A DNA stretch of 64,000 nucleotides. Source: Hemileia vastatrix (taxonomy: Eukaryota > Basidiomycota > Pucciniomycetes > Pucciniales > Zaghouaniaceae). The position numbers and the translations under genes were made by a program. Below are positions 22,093 through 32,815 of this stretch, one piece after another (the first letter of the stretch is position 1; every line of letters starts with the position of its first letter). The notes beneath the pieces are model-generated. The model searched no databases and was not told where the DNA came from. It saw nothing but the letters and a program-made list of their open reading frames with translations. Location: positions 7,059,501 through 7,123,500 of the forward strand of contig JASXTE010000007.1 of NCBI GenBank assembly GCA_030280995.1, in the 5' to 3' direction.

Positions 22093-25000
22093 CTATGATT
22101 TTTTCTTTTTATACTTTTTTAGTAGAGTAGGAAGATTAGATATCTCCTTCCCAGGTATCCAAGAATCATATTCAGATGATTTATTCTTGAATCTCAATAA
22201 GTATTCTGTACCTTTCTCAGAAGTGACTATTCTTTCATTTAAAATTTTTTCAATTTCTGCTGTCTCAGTGATTTCATTTGGGGTTTTCTTTTGTCTACCC
22301 CTCCTTTTTGGAAATAAATCACTATTGGATGTGTAAGGTTTCAAAAGAGATATTGGAAAAACAGGATGTTTTCTGTCATATGGGGAATACAGAATAACTT
22401 CAACTGAATTATCTCCAATCATTCTTCTGACAACAAAAGTACCAACAAATGGATCTTTTAATTTGTTATTACCTTGTAAGTTGAAGTGGACTGTAGAAAT
22501 CAACACTTCATCACCCTTTTTAAAAGTGTATTCTTTATGGGATTTGTCCCATCTTTTCTTCTCATCTTCAAATGATTTTTCAATACATTTTTGAGCATGA
22601 ATTCTACATAGTTGTTGCATTTGAAGAAAATATTTTACACCAGGATGTATATCCAATTTAGGTATTTTGTTATTAAGAATTTGGGCAGGAGTATTAGGAA
22701 CATATCAAAGCCAGAGCTCAAAAGGCTTTCTTTGAGTAACAGAATGAACAGTGCTATTATAAGCAAATTCTAACCCAGGAAGTAAGGTAACCCAATCATG
22801 AGTGAATCTGTCATTATCTTTATACTCAAGGCCAAAGGCACAATATCTTCTTATCTTGTCCTCTAAAGTCTGAATCATTCTTTCAGCTAAACCATCAGTC
22901 TGAGGGTGATGGGCAGTAGAAAGTTTCAGATCACAACCACAAACATCCATCAGAGACATCCAAAATTCAGAAGTAAATTTAGGGTCTCTGTCAGAGATTA
23001 TGGCTTTAGGAAAACCAGCAGTATTAACCATATGAGACCACCATAAGAAAGCTAATTCTTTAGTGGAAACATCCTTGTGGGTAGGGATAAATTTACACAT
23101 TTTTGTGAATCTGTCCACAATAACCCAACAAGAGTTATAACTGTCTTTACCAGCAATAGGTAATCCTGTTACAAAATCCATGTTTATTATTTGCCATGGA
23201 GCATCAGGAGGTTCAATATTTTGCATTAATCCTGCTCTTTTACCAGTTAATTTTTTTGATTTTTGGCATGAATCACAGGATTCAACATATAATTTTGTGT
23301 CCTCAGACATATTAGCCCACCAAGCAGTGTTCTTAATTCTGATCATTGTTTTGTCAAGATCAAAATGTCCAGCTAATATGTCATCATGACAAATTTTCAA
23401 GATGATTTCTTTCATAGAAGGAGGAATAACAATAACATTACTCAACTTTCTTCTATAATATAGATATCCTTCATCAATTGAAAATTTTCCTTTTTCCAAA
23501 GCTTTTTGGTACTTTGGTGGAAGGGTTTTAATTAATGCTTGTATTGAAGCATTCTTTGGATCATTTAATATGGTAGATAACTTTTTCAAGTCAGTGTCCT
23601 TATCATATGATTCCAGAATAAGCTGTAATAGCTCTTCCTCCATATCAACCACATATATCCCATGGATATGGATAATTTCATCCTCAGGATCATAAGCAGG
23701 ATTAGAGTCATCATTTGATAAGGGTAACCTTGATAACATATCCACATTTGAGTGACCAATACCAGCTCTGTGAATAATTGTCATTCTCCCTCTGTACTCT
23801 TGAACAGCCAGCTGCCATCTAAACATATGTCTATTAGGTGTTTTCAAGTTTAAAAGGGATTTAACTGCACTGCAGTCAGTGACAAGTTCAAATTTCTGGT
23901 CATCTAGATAATAATGAAGCTTTTCTAGAGCCCATACTACAGCTAAACACTCTAATTGAGTAGCACCATATTTCAATTCACTATTTCTCAAGGTTCTTGA
24001 AATATAACAAATTACTACTTCTGAAACTTTATCATTTATCACTTGTTTTTGATGGAGGGCAGCCCCAAGACCAATGAAACTGGCATCAGTGTACAAAACA
24101 AATGGTTGATCAAAGTCAGGTAAAGCAAGAATTGGTGCTGACATTAAACAGTGTTTCATAGTGTCAAAGGCTCTTTGTCTTTCACTATTCCAGACAAAAG
24201 CAACATACTTTCTAGTTAATTGGGTAAGGGGTAAAGCTATGACTTGGTAATTTTTAATATACTGTCTATAGTATCCACACATTCCCAAAAAACTTTGGAG
24301 CTCTCTCACTGTTGTAGGAGCTTTCACCAGTTGTATGGCTGCCACTTTGTTCTGGTCAACACATATCTGTAAGCCTGAAACAACATGACCAAGAACTTTA
24401 AAAGAATGGAAACCAAATTTACATTTCTTCAAAGCAAGTGTCATATTTATTTCATCCATTTTCTGGAATACTTTACACAGGTGTTTAAGATGGTCCTCAA
24501 ATGTTTTTGAGAATATAATGATATCATCAATATAAACCATCAGCCAACCTTCAATTATCTCTTGATGGAATGTGTTATCCATTACTTTTTGGAAAACTGA
24601 AGGGGCATTTTTAGGGCCAAATGGCATCCTAATATACTTATAAATACCCATATGAGTGGCAATCATCAGAAAGTTCTGAGAATTTTTCTCAACAGGTACC
24701 TGGTGATATCCCTTATTACCATCCAAAAAGCTGATATATTTAGCACCCTGTAAAGTAGCATGTATAGAGCTGATTCTAGGTAAAGGATAGATATCATCAA
24801 CAGTATAAGTATTTAGTGCTCCTTAATCACCACATAACCTGGCTTTATCTTTCTCATAAGAAATTAGGACAGGTGAGATAACACAATATTTAGGTGTTTC
24901 AACTACCTTTTCAATAATATTCATTTTTAAAAGGGTAGAGATATTATCTTCAATATCTTTTCTCTTTGTGGGAGAAGCAGGATAAGGCTTCTTCTTTAAA

Positions 25001-26145
25001 CTAGGTGGTATATCAGTTAATGGGAAAGACAATTAAAGTTTCATTTCTTCTTTAACTAATCCCAGTTCATGTGACCCATGAGCGAAGGCCATAGGAAAAG
25101 ATTTTATCAAGTTAATGATGGAATCTTTATCCTCACCAGAAAGTTGTTCTCCAAAAGAAGCATTGTCAATTTCAGACATAAGGGCATGCATTTCCTTTGT
25201 AGATCTTCCTTTATATTGAACCACAGAATTACATGTGTTCAATTCTGGTTTTAATAATTTTTTAGGGGAGGAAATTTTAAATTTTCTCTTCCCATTCATC
25301 CCCATTGTGAAGCATTGGTTTGAAGGATCCAATTTTATGCCATACTTGGTTAAAATATCATTTCCTACAATAAACCAATTGCTCAAGTTATCATTTTTCA
25401 TGACAACAAAATCACAAATAGCTCTTACAAAACCATGGTTATATTTAAAAAACACTGTGGCTTTGTATTTACCAATGGGGGACAAAACAGAGCCATACCC
25501 TCTCCAATTTTCAGAAATGATAGGCAACAGTTTAGATTTATAGTCTTGATCTACTGAAGCAAGTGCTCTTTCAGATACTACACTTCCTCCAGCTCCAGAA
25601 TCCAGAACAACTTCAATGCTGGTTCCATTGATCAAGACTGGTGCCTTAAGAGGGGCAATAAAAATTGAGTTATCCTCAATGTTCTTTATGATCTCAGCAT
25701 CCTCAACTGTAGATAAATAATTATTATCAATGTCAATAGTATTTAAATAATGAATATCTTCTTCCAGCATCAAGATTTCTTGTTGAGATTCATATGAAAT
25801 ATTGCTGGCACAATCACTTGATGTATCATCCAGTGCCACTGTGTCATCAGCATGCTCCTCTGTTTGTTCTACAAGATTTATCTTCCTGTCACAAACATGG
25901 CCTTTCTGCCAAGGCTTGTTGCACTTGAAGCAAGTGTTTGTTGCATACTTCTTTGGTGAAACTGGGGCAGAAGTTTTACCAACCTTTTCCAGAGGTTTTT
26001 GTTGGTAAGTGGAGGGTTTCTCCAAAGGGGTCCTAGGAATGAATCTTCTTGCATCATACTTATTGTTTAGAATTATATCATTGCAAGTATTAATGAAAGA
26101 AGAGGTTTCTTTGGAGAACTCAGTCCTAGCCACTATCAAGTCTCA
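22093..26145 (-). pseudogene. RT-C gag end and pol (knuckle, protease, RT, RNase H, integrase, chromodomain)
   Basis: Reading from 26145 downward in one frame: end of capsid (DLIVARTEFS), an intact CFKCNKPWQKGHVC knuckle, retropepsin with LDSGAGGSVV near 25590, RT with YIDDIIIFS near 24530, RNase H with LYTDASFIGLG near 24090, integrase with zinc ligands HDDILAGH and CDSCQ and the triad Asp (NMDFVTG), Asp (SDRDPKF), Glu (GLAERM), and a C-terminal chromodomain-like region (EYLLRFKNKSSEYDSWIP). All catalytic residues are present. Only nonsense changes interrupt it: TGA 26145-26143, TAA 25035-25033, TAA near 24823, TGA near 22705. No frameshift was found. The longest uninterrupted stretch is 24726-22705. 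Confidence 0.95.
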
Positions 26146-26499
26146 CAGAGACATTGGTAATTTATAGAGGATCCTGTCCTTCAATAAATCAAACTCCATA
26201 TTTGGGTCCATTGCCCTTAAGATTTTTACAAGTTTCATTAAAAACTCAATAGGTTTATCAGTAGAAGAACTATATCTAGTTTCCTCATACTGCCTTTGTT
26301 GAGCCATTCTGAACTTGGAGCCACCAAATTGTGCTTTAATTAATTTCTTCCAATCCTCCCATGAGTAGTCATTCCCATCCAGGAGAACAGATTCATACCA
26401 CATCAGGGCAAAATTAGTGAACAAAGAAATTAACTTGGACACAATTTCCTCATCTGGGAGTTTGTAAGAATTTTTTAAATTATCAATTCTGAAAATAAA

Positions 26500-28116
26500 T
26501 TGTTACCAATCAGAAGAAGAATCACCATCAAATGTTGGGTACTGGTCAAGTTTTGGCCAATTCTTTTGATTTGAAGGAATCTCCTTAGTACTAGCTTGTT
26601 TCTGAGTAAGAAGCAGCTGTAATTTCTCTAATTGTGCTGAAATCTCATTGTTTAATCCTTCTGTTGCAGATCCTGGTGCATCATCAGTTTTTGATGGAAA
26701 CTCAGTGTTATCAACAGGTATTTCTGGATCAATTTTTATTTTAGATGAACTAGCCACAGGTACTGGTTGAGCATCCTGCACTATATGTTCCTTAAAAGAA
26801 ATGTCAGAGTATTTTTGGTCATTTAACAATGAGTTCAATTTTTCTTCAATGGTTGTCAGTCTTGTTTTCATTCTTGGAAGACTAGATAAACTTTCATTGA
26901 TAGTTGCAAAAGATAATTGATTTTTATGTTGAAAAGATGACAAATGGTCACTCAATCTTTTCAGATTTATCTTATCTATCTCTACCTCCTGGCAACAGGC
27001 AGATACAGTATCTTTTAGTTTAGACAAATCATTTTTTATATTTTGCCATAAAGCAATTTTCTTTTCATGGGTTGCTTTGTAATGAGACAATTCATCAGAG
27101 ACTCTCTGTGCTTCACTTTTTAATGCTTGATAACCCTGATCAGTTAACAAACTCTTATACCTCTGAGTCAATTGCATATTGTTCATTATATGATTTTGCT
27201 TGGCAATAATATCTCTCAAGTGCTCATCATTAATTCTTGCTACATCTGGAGTGTTTCTCAATAAGGAAACTGAGTAACTTTCCAGACTCTCATAGAACTC
27301 AGGGTCAAGAGTTTCATCAATCACAGCCATATAAGGATTAATCATTGAGGTAGCAATTAAAAGTAATGGATTAGATACATGAGATATCTGTCTACTATTC
27401 CCAGCCTCTATAGGTCTCAAGGTTTAATCCTGCCTTCCAGATTTACCTGAAGGAACAGAGTCAGCCACAAGAAAAGGCACTTGAGAATAAATAGAGGGAT
27501 GTACCAGGGTTTGCTGGGTATCACCATATTGGGCTTCCTTCTTCTTTTGCCTCCTTGATAAGGGTGGGGAGGAGTGGGGTTGGCCTGGGTAGGCCTTGAT
27601 GGACCTACCTGAGGTAACTGATGCTGGTTTTGAGCCAAGTAGTCCCACTGAGTGTTGAGCCAGTCCCACTGCCACTTGGACACTTCCACCATCTCTTGGG
27701 ATTGTGGAGCCAATTGTTGTTGATCCCTGGGAGGAAGAGGTTTCTTCTTCTCTTGGAGAAAAGTATCTGTTCTTTTCACCTTTTCTTCCAAGGCATCTAC
27801 CCTTACCTTTAGTCTCAAGCTGTCTGTCCTTAACTCCTTTATGTGGGTAGACAGATTCTTTACCTGCTGAGACAATGGCATCTTTTTTATCCTGAAGCCT
27901 TTTGGAAGCTCTTCTGGTGGGTTTGTCATGGGCTTCTGATCCTGAATATTGTCCACTAGGATTTCTACTTCTTCCATCTCTACATCCTGTTTGGGGCAAG
28001 GATTTATTAGTTTGAGAAATTCTTCTTGTTAAAGGAGAACTTACAAAAGTAGGTTCATCATAATCAATAAAGTCTAGTTCTTCTTCACGTGCAGCAAAAC
28101 CACTTTAATCAGTCAT
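26500..28116 (-). pseudogene. RT-C gag (ORF-A frame and capsid N-terminal part)
   Basis: ATG at 28116, the homologue of the RT-B gag start, but codon 4 is TAA (28107-28105). The frame continues through the basic low-complexity overlap region to a second TAA (27426-27424). It then continues in the same frame as the capsid part 27420-26503, with NPYMAVIDETLDPEFYESLE, long helices (SLSSLPRMKTRLTTIEEKL) and NQKNWPKLDQYPTFDG. A TAA at about 26505-26503 replaces a Gln present in RT-F. Gag and pol share one frame over the whole element, so a single Gag-Pol polyprotein is the ancestral design. Confidence 0.85.
27417..27977 (-). CDS. RT-C ORF-B (intact overlapping accessory ORF, 186 aa)
   Basis: Best preserved long copy of the +1 overlapping frame. 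A true ATG lies 139 nt after the gag ATG and 186 codons are unbroken, although the gag frame on the same bases has a stop. Approximate layout: residues 1-35 acidic/Pro-rich with PEELPKGFRIKKMPL; 36-78 heptad coiled coil (VKNLSTHIKELR, LEEKVKRTDTFLQEK); 79-95 Pro/Gln; 96-115 Trp motif KWQWDWLNTQWDYLAQ; then PSRPTQANPTPPHPYQGG and a basic KRRRK patch (possible nuclear signal); and a hydrophobic tail (IPLFILKCLFLWLTLFL), probably a non-functional read-through of the intron-like segment. No family recognised. Expression could use leaky scanning or splicing. Confidence 0.7.
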   Translation of the reverse strand: MEEVEILVDNIQDQKPMTNPPEELPKGFRIKKMPLSQQVKNLSTHIKELRTDSLRLKVRVDALEEKVKRTDTFLQEKKKPLPPRDQQQLAPQSQEMVEVSKWQWDWLNTQWDYLAQNQHQLPQVGPSRPTQANPTPPHPYQGGKRRRKPNMVIPSKPWYIPLFILKCLFLWLTLFLQVNLEGRIKP

Positions 28117-28128
28117 TTTAAGATTCTA

Positions 28129-28977
28129 CTGAAATGAAGGAAAGAGACAAAAATTAATTAGTCTTTATTTTTAATATTTATTTAACAGAAATAAAATAAA
28201 AATAATAATAAAAAATCTTTTTAGGATAAAAATCAACTTAAATAAAATTAAAAAAAATTTAAAACCAGGATAATACAATCAACTGTAGAAATAAATTAGA
28301 ATTTCTATTAATTTTTATTTTCAGGATTTAAATCAACTAATTTATTACCAGGATTTATTGTCAACTGAAATAATCAAATTTGAATCTTTATTAATTAAAA
28401 AAATTTATTTTAACTGATCACTTAACTACCAGGACTTAATTTCAACTGAAGTAATCAAATATGAAGTTTTATTTTAAAATTTTATTACTGATCACTTAAC
28501 TTCCAGGACTTAATGTCAACTGAAGTAATTAAATATGAGTTTTATTAATTAAAAAGATTTATTGGATTACCAGGACTAAAAGTCAACTGAAGTAATTAAA
28601 TGTGAATTATTTATTAATAAAAATATTATTGTCAGGACAATTTGTCAACTGGAACAATTAAAATTTAAATTAATCAGGAAAAATGTCAACTGAAAAATTT
28701 TCATAATTATTTTATTTAATAAAAAATATTATTGTCAGGACAATTTGTCAACTGGAACAATTATAATTCAAATTAATCAGGACAATTGTCAACTGAAAAA
28801 TGATAATTAATATTAAAATATAATTATTTTATTACTTCTGGGACTAAGAACAGTTATTTCTCTATTATGGTCAACCAGGAAAAATAAAAATAAAATATAA
28901 TAATAAAATTAAATTCCAAATTACCAGACACCTCCCCCTGCAAAATGAGCAAATTAATTCCACTTACAGAGTGCTGA
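28129..28977 (-). other. RT-C predicted 5'-leader intron (849 nt)
   Basis: Donor GTAAGTGG on the minus strand from 28977, branch-like GACTAATTAAT, acceptor TTCCTTCATTTCAG ending at 28129, 12 nt before the gag ATG. It is longer than in RT-B because the internal repeat array has more units. Confidence 0.55.
28228..28800 (-). repeat. RT-C leader repeat array
   Basis: About eleven degenerate copies of CAGGAC-(4-7 nt)-GTCAACTG (plus-strand view), near 28233, 28264, 28321, 28348, 28430, 28501, 28571, 28634, 28674, 28736 and 28778, separated by AT-rich spacers of 20-60 bp. They fill the predicted leader intron. Confidence 0.75.
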
Positions 28978-28984
28978 GTAAAAG

Positions 28985-29254
28985 GAAATACGTAGCAAAT
29001 GAAGAGTGAAGAGTAACCCACAACTAGTAATAACAATAATTACCATGATATATACAATCTTTAGTCAGTATATGAGCTTAAGTTTTGGAGCGCGGTTCGA
29101 TTCCCGTTTGCAGCAAAAACTTTTATCACGTGACGTATGACGTTTGTCGTTTTCTCACCTCCACTCGTCCTTTAAAGGTACTTGTACGCCAATGGTCCCC
29201 TCGATTACGCCTCAAGTAACGTTGCGCCGTCAATATTTCGGAAAGGATCCCAAT
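28985..29254 (-). other. RT-C leader next to 5' LTR, with primer-site region
   Basis: Holds GGTTCGATTCC (29094-29104), an exact tRNA B-box sequence on the plus strand, a CG-richer block, and minus-strand TTGGGATCCTTTCC next to the LTR as primer-binding-site candidate. RT-B, RT-E and RT-F end the same region with TTTCC. The matching tRNA could not be determined. Confidence 0.4.
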
Positions 29255-30082
29255 TTTCAAGGTTCACTTTTGGTCTAGAAGCTTTGGTACGGTGTAATAT
29301 GAAGATTTTAAGGATTTATTTGACTCTCAATAATTAGGTACGTATTTTCTCAATCAAGTATGATTTCTTTACTCAAAATAAGAGGTAGATTTAAATATTT
29401 ATATAAGTTATAGAATTAGAATTACGTCTGGTGTAAATACTAAGGATATAAAATATAATAAATAATTTTTTAACTGTTGTAGTTGTAGTAATAAATGAGT
29501 TGGTAAAAAAGAATGATTAAAAGGCAACAAAAAGAGAGGCCTTTTATAGGCAAAGGAGAGACAAAGCACGGCAATCAAATTCTAAAAAACAGTAGGAAGA
29601 GAGAGAGAAAAGAACATTCCAGAAATAGTATTTCAAATAATAAAGTTATTCTAAAAAGAAGGTGTCAAATAGATGTATTTACAGAGTATGTCAGAAATAC
29701 ATCAATATATTTAATATTTACTGTAAAAGTCAAATCTAAATAAGAAATTCGATTTTTTTGTATATATTTAATATTATTTGAATATTTAAATCTTATTTTA
29801 TCTTTATATTTATTTTTTAATATAAAATTTTATTTTTTCCCAACCTGTCAAATGAGCACGGTGTTAGAGAAAAATATAAGGGACAAACTTATAATTTTAA
29901 TTTTAATTATTTATTTAATTAATTAATTTTTTAATTTTAACATTCTGTAATTAGTTAATTTATTATAACTAGGTTTAATGTAACTAAATTATATTTAAAT
30001 AATAATTAAAAATGATAAGGTGCGGCTTCATCCAGTAAATAATTAATTATTTCACTGGGTAAGTCTAGCAGCCTGGCTGACA
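29255..30082 (-). mobile_element. RT-C 5' LTR
   Basis: 828 bp, partner of 21231-22057. Its last plus-strand bases GGCTGACA are followed by AGTAT (30083-30087), the duplication seen at 21226-21230. TATA candidate at 29540-29550 (minus). The terminal TG is mutated to TT at the left edge. Confidence 0.93.
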
Positions 30083-31256
30083 AGTATTGTAATAATAAAT
30101 GAAAGATAGAATTTAATTGAATTAATGGAGAGTAATACAACAAAACTTTATGAGTAATGACACTACTGTATATTTAAATGATAAATAATATTATTAATAA
30201 GTTATATCTCAATGCACGGCAATCAATTATTGTTATTAATAGACTTATAGCAACCTTGAAATTATATAAGATTTATATTAGAACTGTAAGACTAATAAAT
30301 ATAATTATAATTTGTATTAAATGTAAAAACTATAATAAAGTATGAGTGTAATAAGTGATAGATAACAAAGAGGAATTACAAGATCCTTTTATAGGCAAGG
30401 ATACTTCAGAGGCGCCTCCAATGTATATACAAAAATAATAGTATGTGAAACAAAAAGACCAAAAGAACTTAATTAAAACATACAAATTGAGCGAAAAAAT
30501 GTTACAACAAATTAAACCTGTGAATAAGTTAATAATTTTCCCACCTTAAATTTCCAAACAAGTAATTAATATAATGAATAACAAAATAAGTATGAAGTGA
30601 TGAGAATTGTGAGAAACAATATCCTAAACAAGTATTATAATAAGATGTAAAGGTTTTAATTAAAATAACTAGAATTATTTTCACGCAAAAATTTATGTAA
30701 TCAATTTAGTTCAATTATAAAAAGAAATTAATTAATTGTTTTCACTACCTTCAGTAATTAATTTAATTGAAAAAAATTATTAATTTAATTGTAACTTATT
30801 TAAAGTGAGAATTTAATATTAATATATTAAACATATATTTTAAATTATTTACTAATTCTATTGACACAGTTAAGGGTCAAAAAAGCACCCAATATTTATG
30901 GATAAAATTATATGATGAGTTGCATTTAATATCTAAGTTATATTAAATTAATTGTAATTCCATTATAAGTTAAATATAATTAAGCTTATAATATTATAAT
31001 TAATTTAATTAATTTTTTATAAATATTAAATGCATAGAAATTGTGCCATGTTTTCATAGAATATAATATTTGTTTATGTAATAAAACTTATTTAATAATA
31101 AAATTAAATATAGTAATTATTTTATTTATTCATAAAATATTTATAATTTTATTATTTAATAAAATAATTTATTGTAACTACATAGTGTTATTTCCTTACA
31201 TAATTTTAGTAATATATTATATAAATTACTGGGCTCCTGAGATAGCCTGGCTGACA
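30083..31256 (-). mobile_element. Solo LTR-X, right part
   Basis: Remainder of LTR-X after RT-C, ending GATAGCCTGGCTGACA and followed by GAAAC (31257-31261). It carries a minus-strand CCTATAAAAGGATC promoter candidate near 30383-30395. It resembles LTR-Y in layout and termini. No internal region of this family is in the window. Confidence 0.8.
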
Positions 31257-31261
31257 GAAAC

Positions 31262-31676
31262 TTTCTCACCCAAATAACTATACAAAAATGATAATTTATC
31301 CATTTTTTTATTTTTATTTTTCAGGTATTCAGGAAATCTGTACCATTAAAGATTAATTCTTTGAAGAAATTAAACATAATAAACTATTATGAGTACTGGT
31401 TTTTAAAACCTCAGCTGGTTGAACAGAATTTTATTTCTGTTTAAATTTTTTAAGAAAGGAAGATATATTTGAAATTTCTTTTCAGGTATCCACTTATCAA
31501 ATTCATTTGATTTTCCCTTATATCTTAATAAATTTTTTATTCCTTTCTCTTTAGTAAGTATTCTTTTTTTAAGTATTTTTTCAATACCTGATTTCTCTAA
31601 TATTTCTTCAGGTTTCTTTTTAGGCCTTCCTCTTCTTTTTGGAAACAAGTCAGGATCATTTGAATGGTAAGGTTTT
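31262..31676 (-). pseudogene. RT-D pol 3' end (chromodomain) and polypurine tract
   Basis: The 31648-31403 frame reads FPKRRGRPKKKPEEIL, then KGIKNLLRYKGKSNEFDKWI, the same C-terminal chromodomain-like region as RT-B, C and F. Inverted GGGTGAGAAAG (31261-31271) is the polypurine tract next to the displaced 3' LTR. LTR-Y splits the gene at 31677. Confidence 0.8.
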
Positions 31677-32815
31677 TGTCGGTCAGTCGTCTAGAAGAGG
31701 TAAGAAAAATAGGAGAAAAAGGAGGAGAGAAGGAGGATGACAAGGGAAAATAAGAGGTATAATTTGTAATAGTATTTTAATTTTATTTAAGAGGGAAAAC
31801 AACGGCGAGCAACTTTGAGAGATGACAAAAGCTTAGTATTTATTAATAATAATATTATTTAATGTAAGGGTTCTGCGCGGGAAACACTTTTAATTACTAT
31901 CAGACTTAAAGCAACCTTCAATTTGTTATATAGACTTTTAATTAGATTTGTATTACTAATAAAAAAAATATAAACGTAATAAAATAGTTATTTAATTTGT
32001 TGAGTGTTTAATAAGTGATGAGGCTACAGGGGATTATCCAGGGCCCTTTTATAGGAAATGGGTCCTCTGAAGCGCTACTATATTTGTAAATACAATGATT
32101 AAAATAGAATAAAACAAATATATCAAAGAGTAAATGAAACATAACAATATAGAGAAAAACATGAAACAATTACTTAAAACCCCAATTAAGAATCCAATTT
32201 TCCCGTCATTAAATTCCCAAATCAGTAAGTGAAAATAGTGAATAACTAAACAAGATTGGAACATAGGAACTATGAGAAAAATAATTCCAAACAGATGGTA
32301 CAGTCTGATTAAAGGATATTTTAAGTGAAACAAAAAATACTTTGACGCAACAAAACATGTAATTAATCTCAATTTAGTATAAATTAATTTATTTGTTTTT
32401 TCTAACACAATTAAGGGTCAAAAGAAGCGTCATTAATTATTGTTTAGTATTATATGAGAGGTATTATTTAATATATAAATTTAAGTAATTAATTTAAATA
32501 TATTATAAGTCAATTTTACACTTATAATTATAATATATGTTTTTATAATTAATTAAATATAAATTTATAATTATTAAATACATAAAAATGCGCCATTATT
32601 TGTGGAATATATTATATTATGTTCAATTTAACTGTATATAAAAATTTATATAACCAATAAATTTAATGTAACACTTGTATATAATAAAATACTTATATAA
32701 TTTCATTATGCAATAAAATATTAAGTTATATTCATTAAATACAATTCTTACCCACTTTTTAAGGTTTTATAAGTTATATATCATTTACTGGACTCCTGGA
32801 ATAGCCTGGCTGACA
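31677..32815 (-). mobile_element. Solo LTR-Y in RT-D pol
   Basis: 1139 bp, TGTCGGTCAG to GCCTGGCTGACA, flanked by GTTTT on both sides (31672-31676 and 32816-32820). TATA candidate at about 32045-32055 (minus). It is homologous to LTR-X, and short open stretches inside have no recognisable motif. Confidence 0.88.

Noticed and set aside
28926..28980. 30-nt GTAAGT...TTTACAG segment at the leader donor as a mini-intron
   Set aside because: Conserved in RT-B, C and E, but 30 nt is below plausible spliceosomal intron size. The donor more likely pairs with the acceptor before the gag ATG.
29080..29115. A tRNA gene at the B-box-like site
   Set aside because: No A-box, anticodon arm or acceptor pairing could be fitted, and the T-stem does not pair.
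32049..32408. 119-codon minus-strand open stretch in LTR-Y
   Set aside because: Low-complexity Phe/Leu/Ile-rich translation of AT-rich LTR sequence, without a counterpart in LTR-X.
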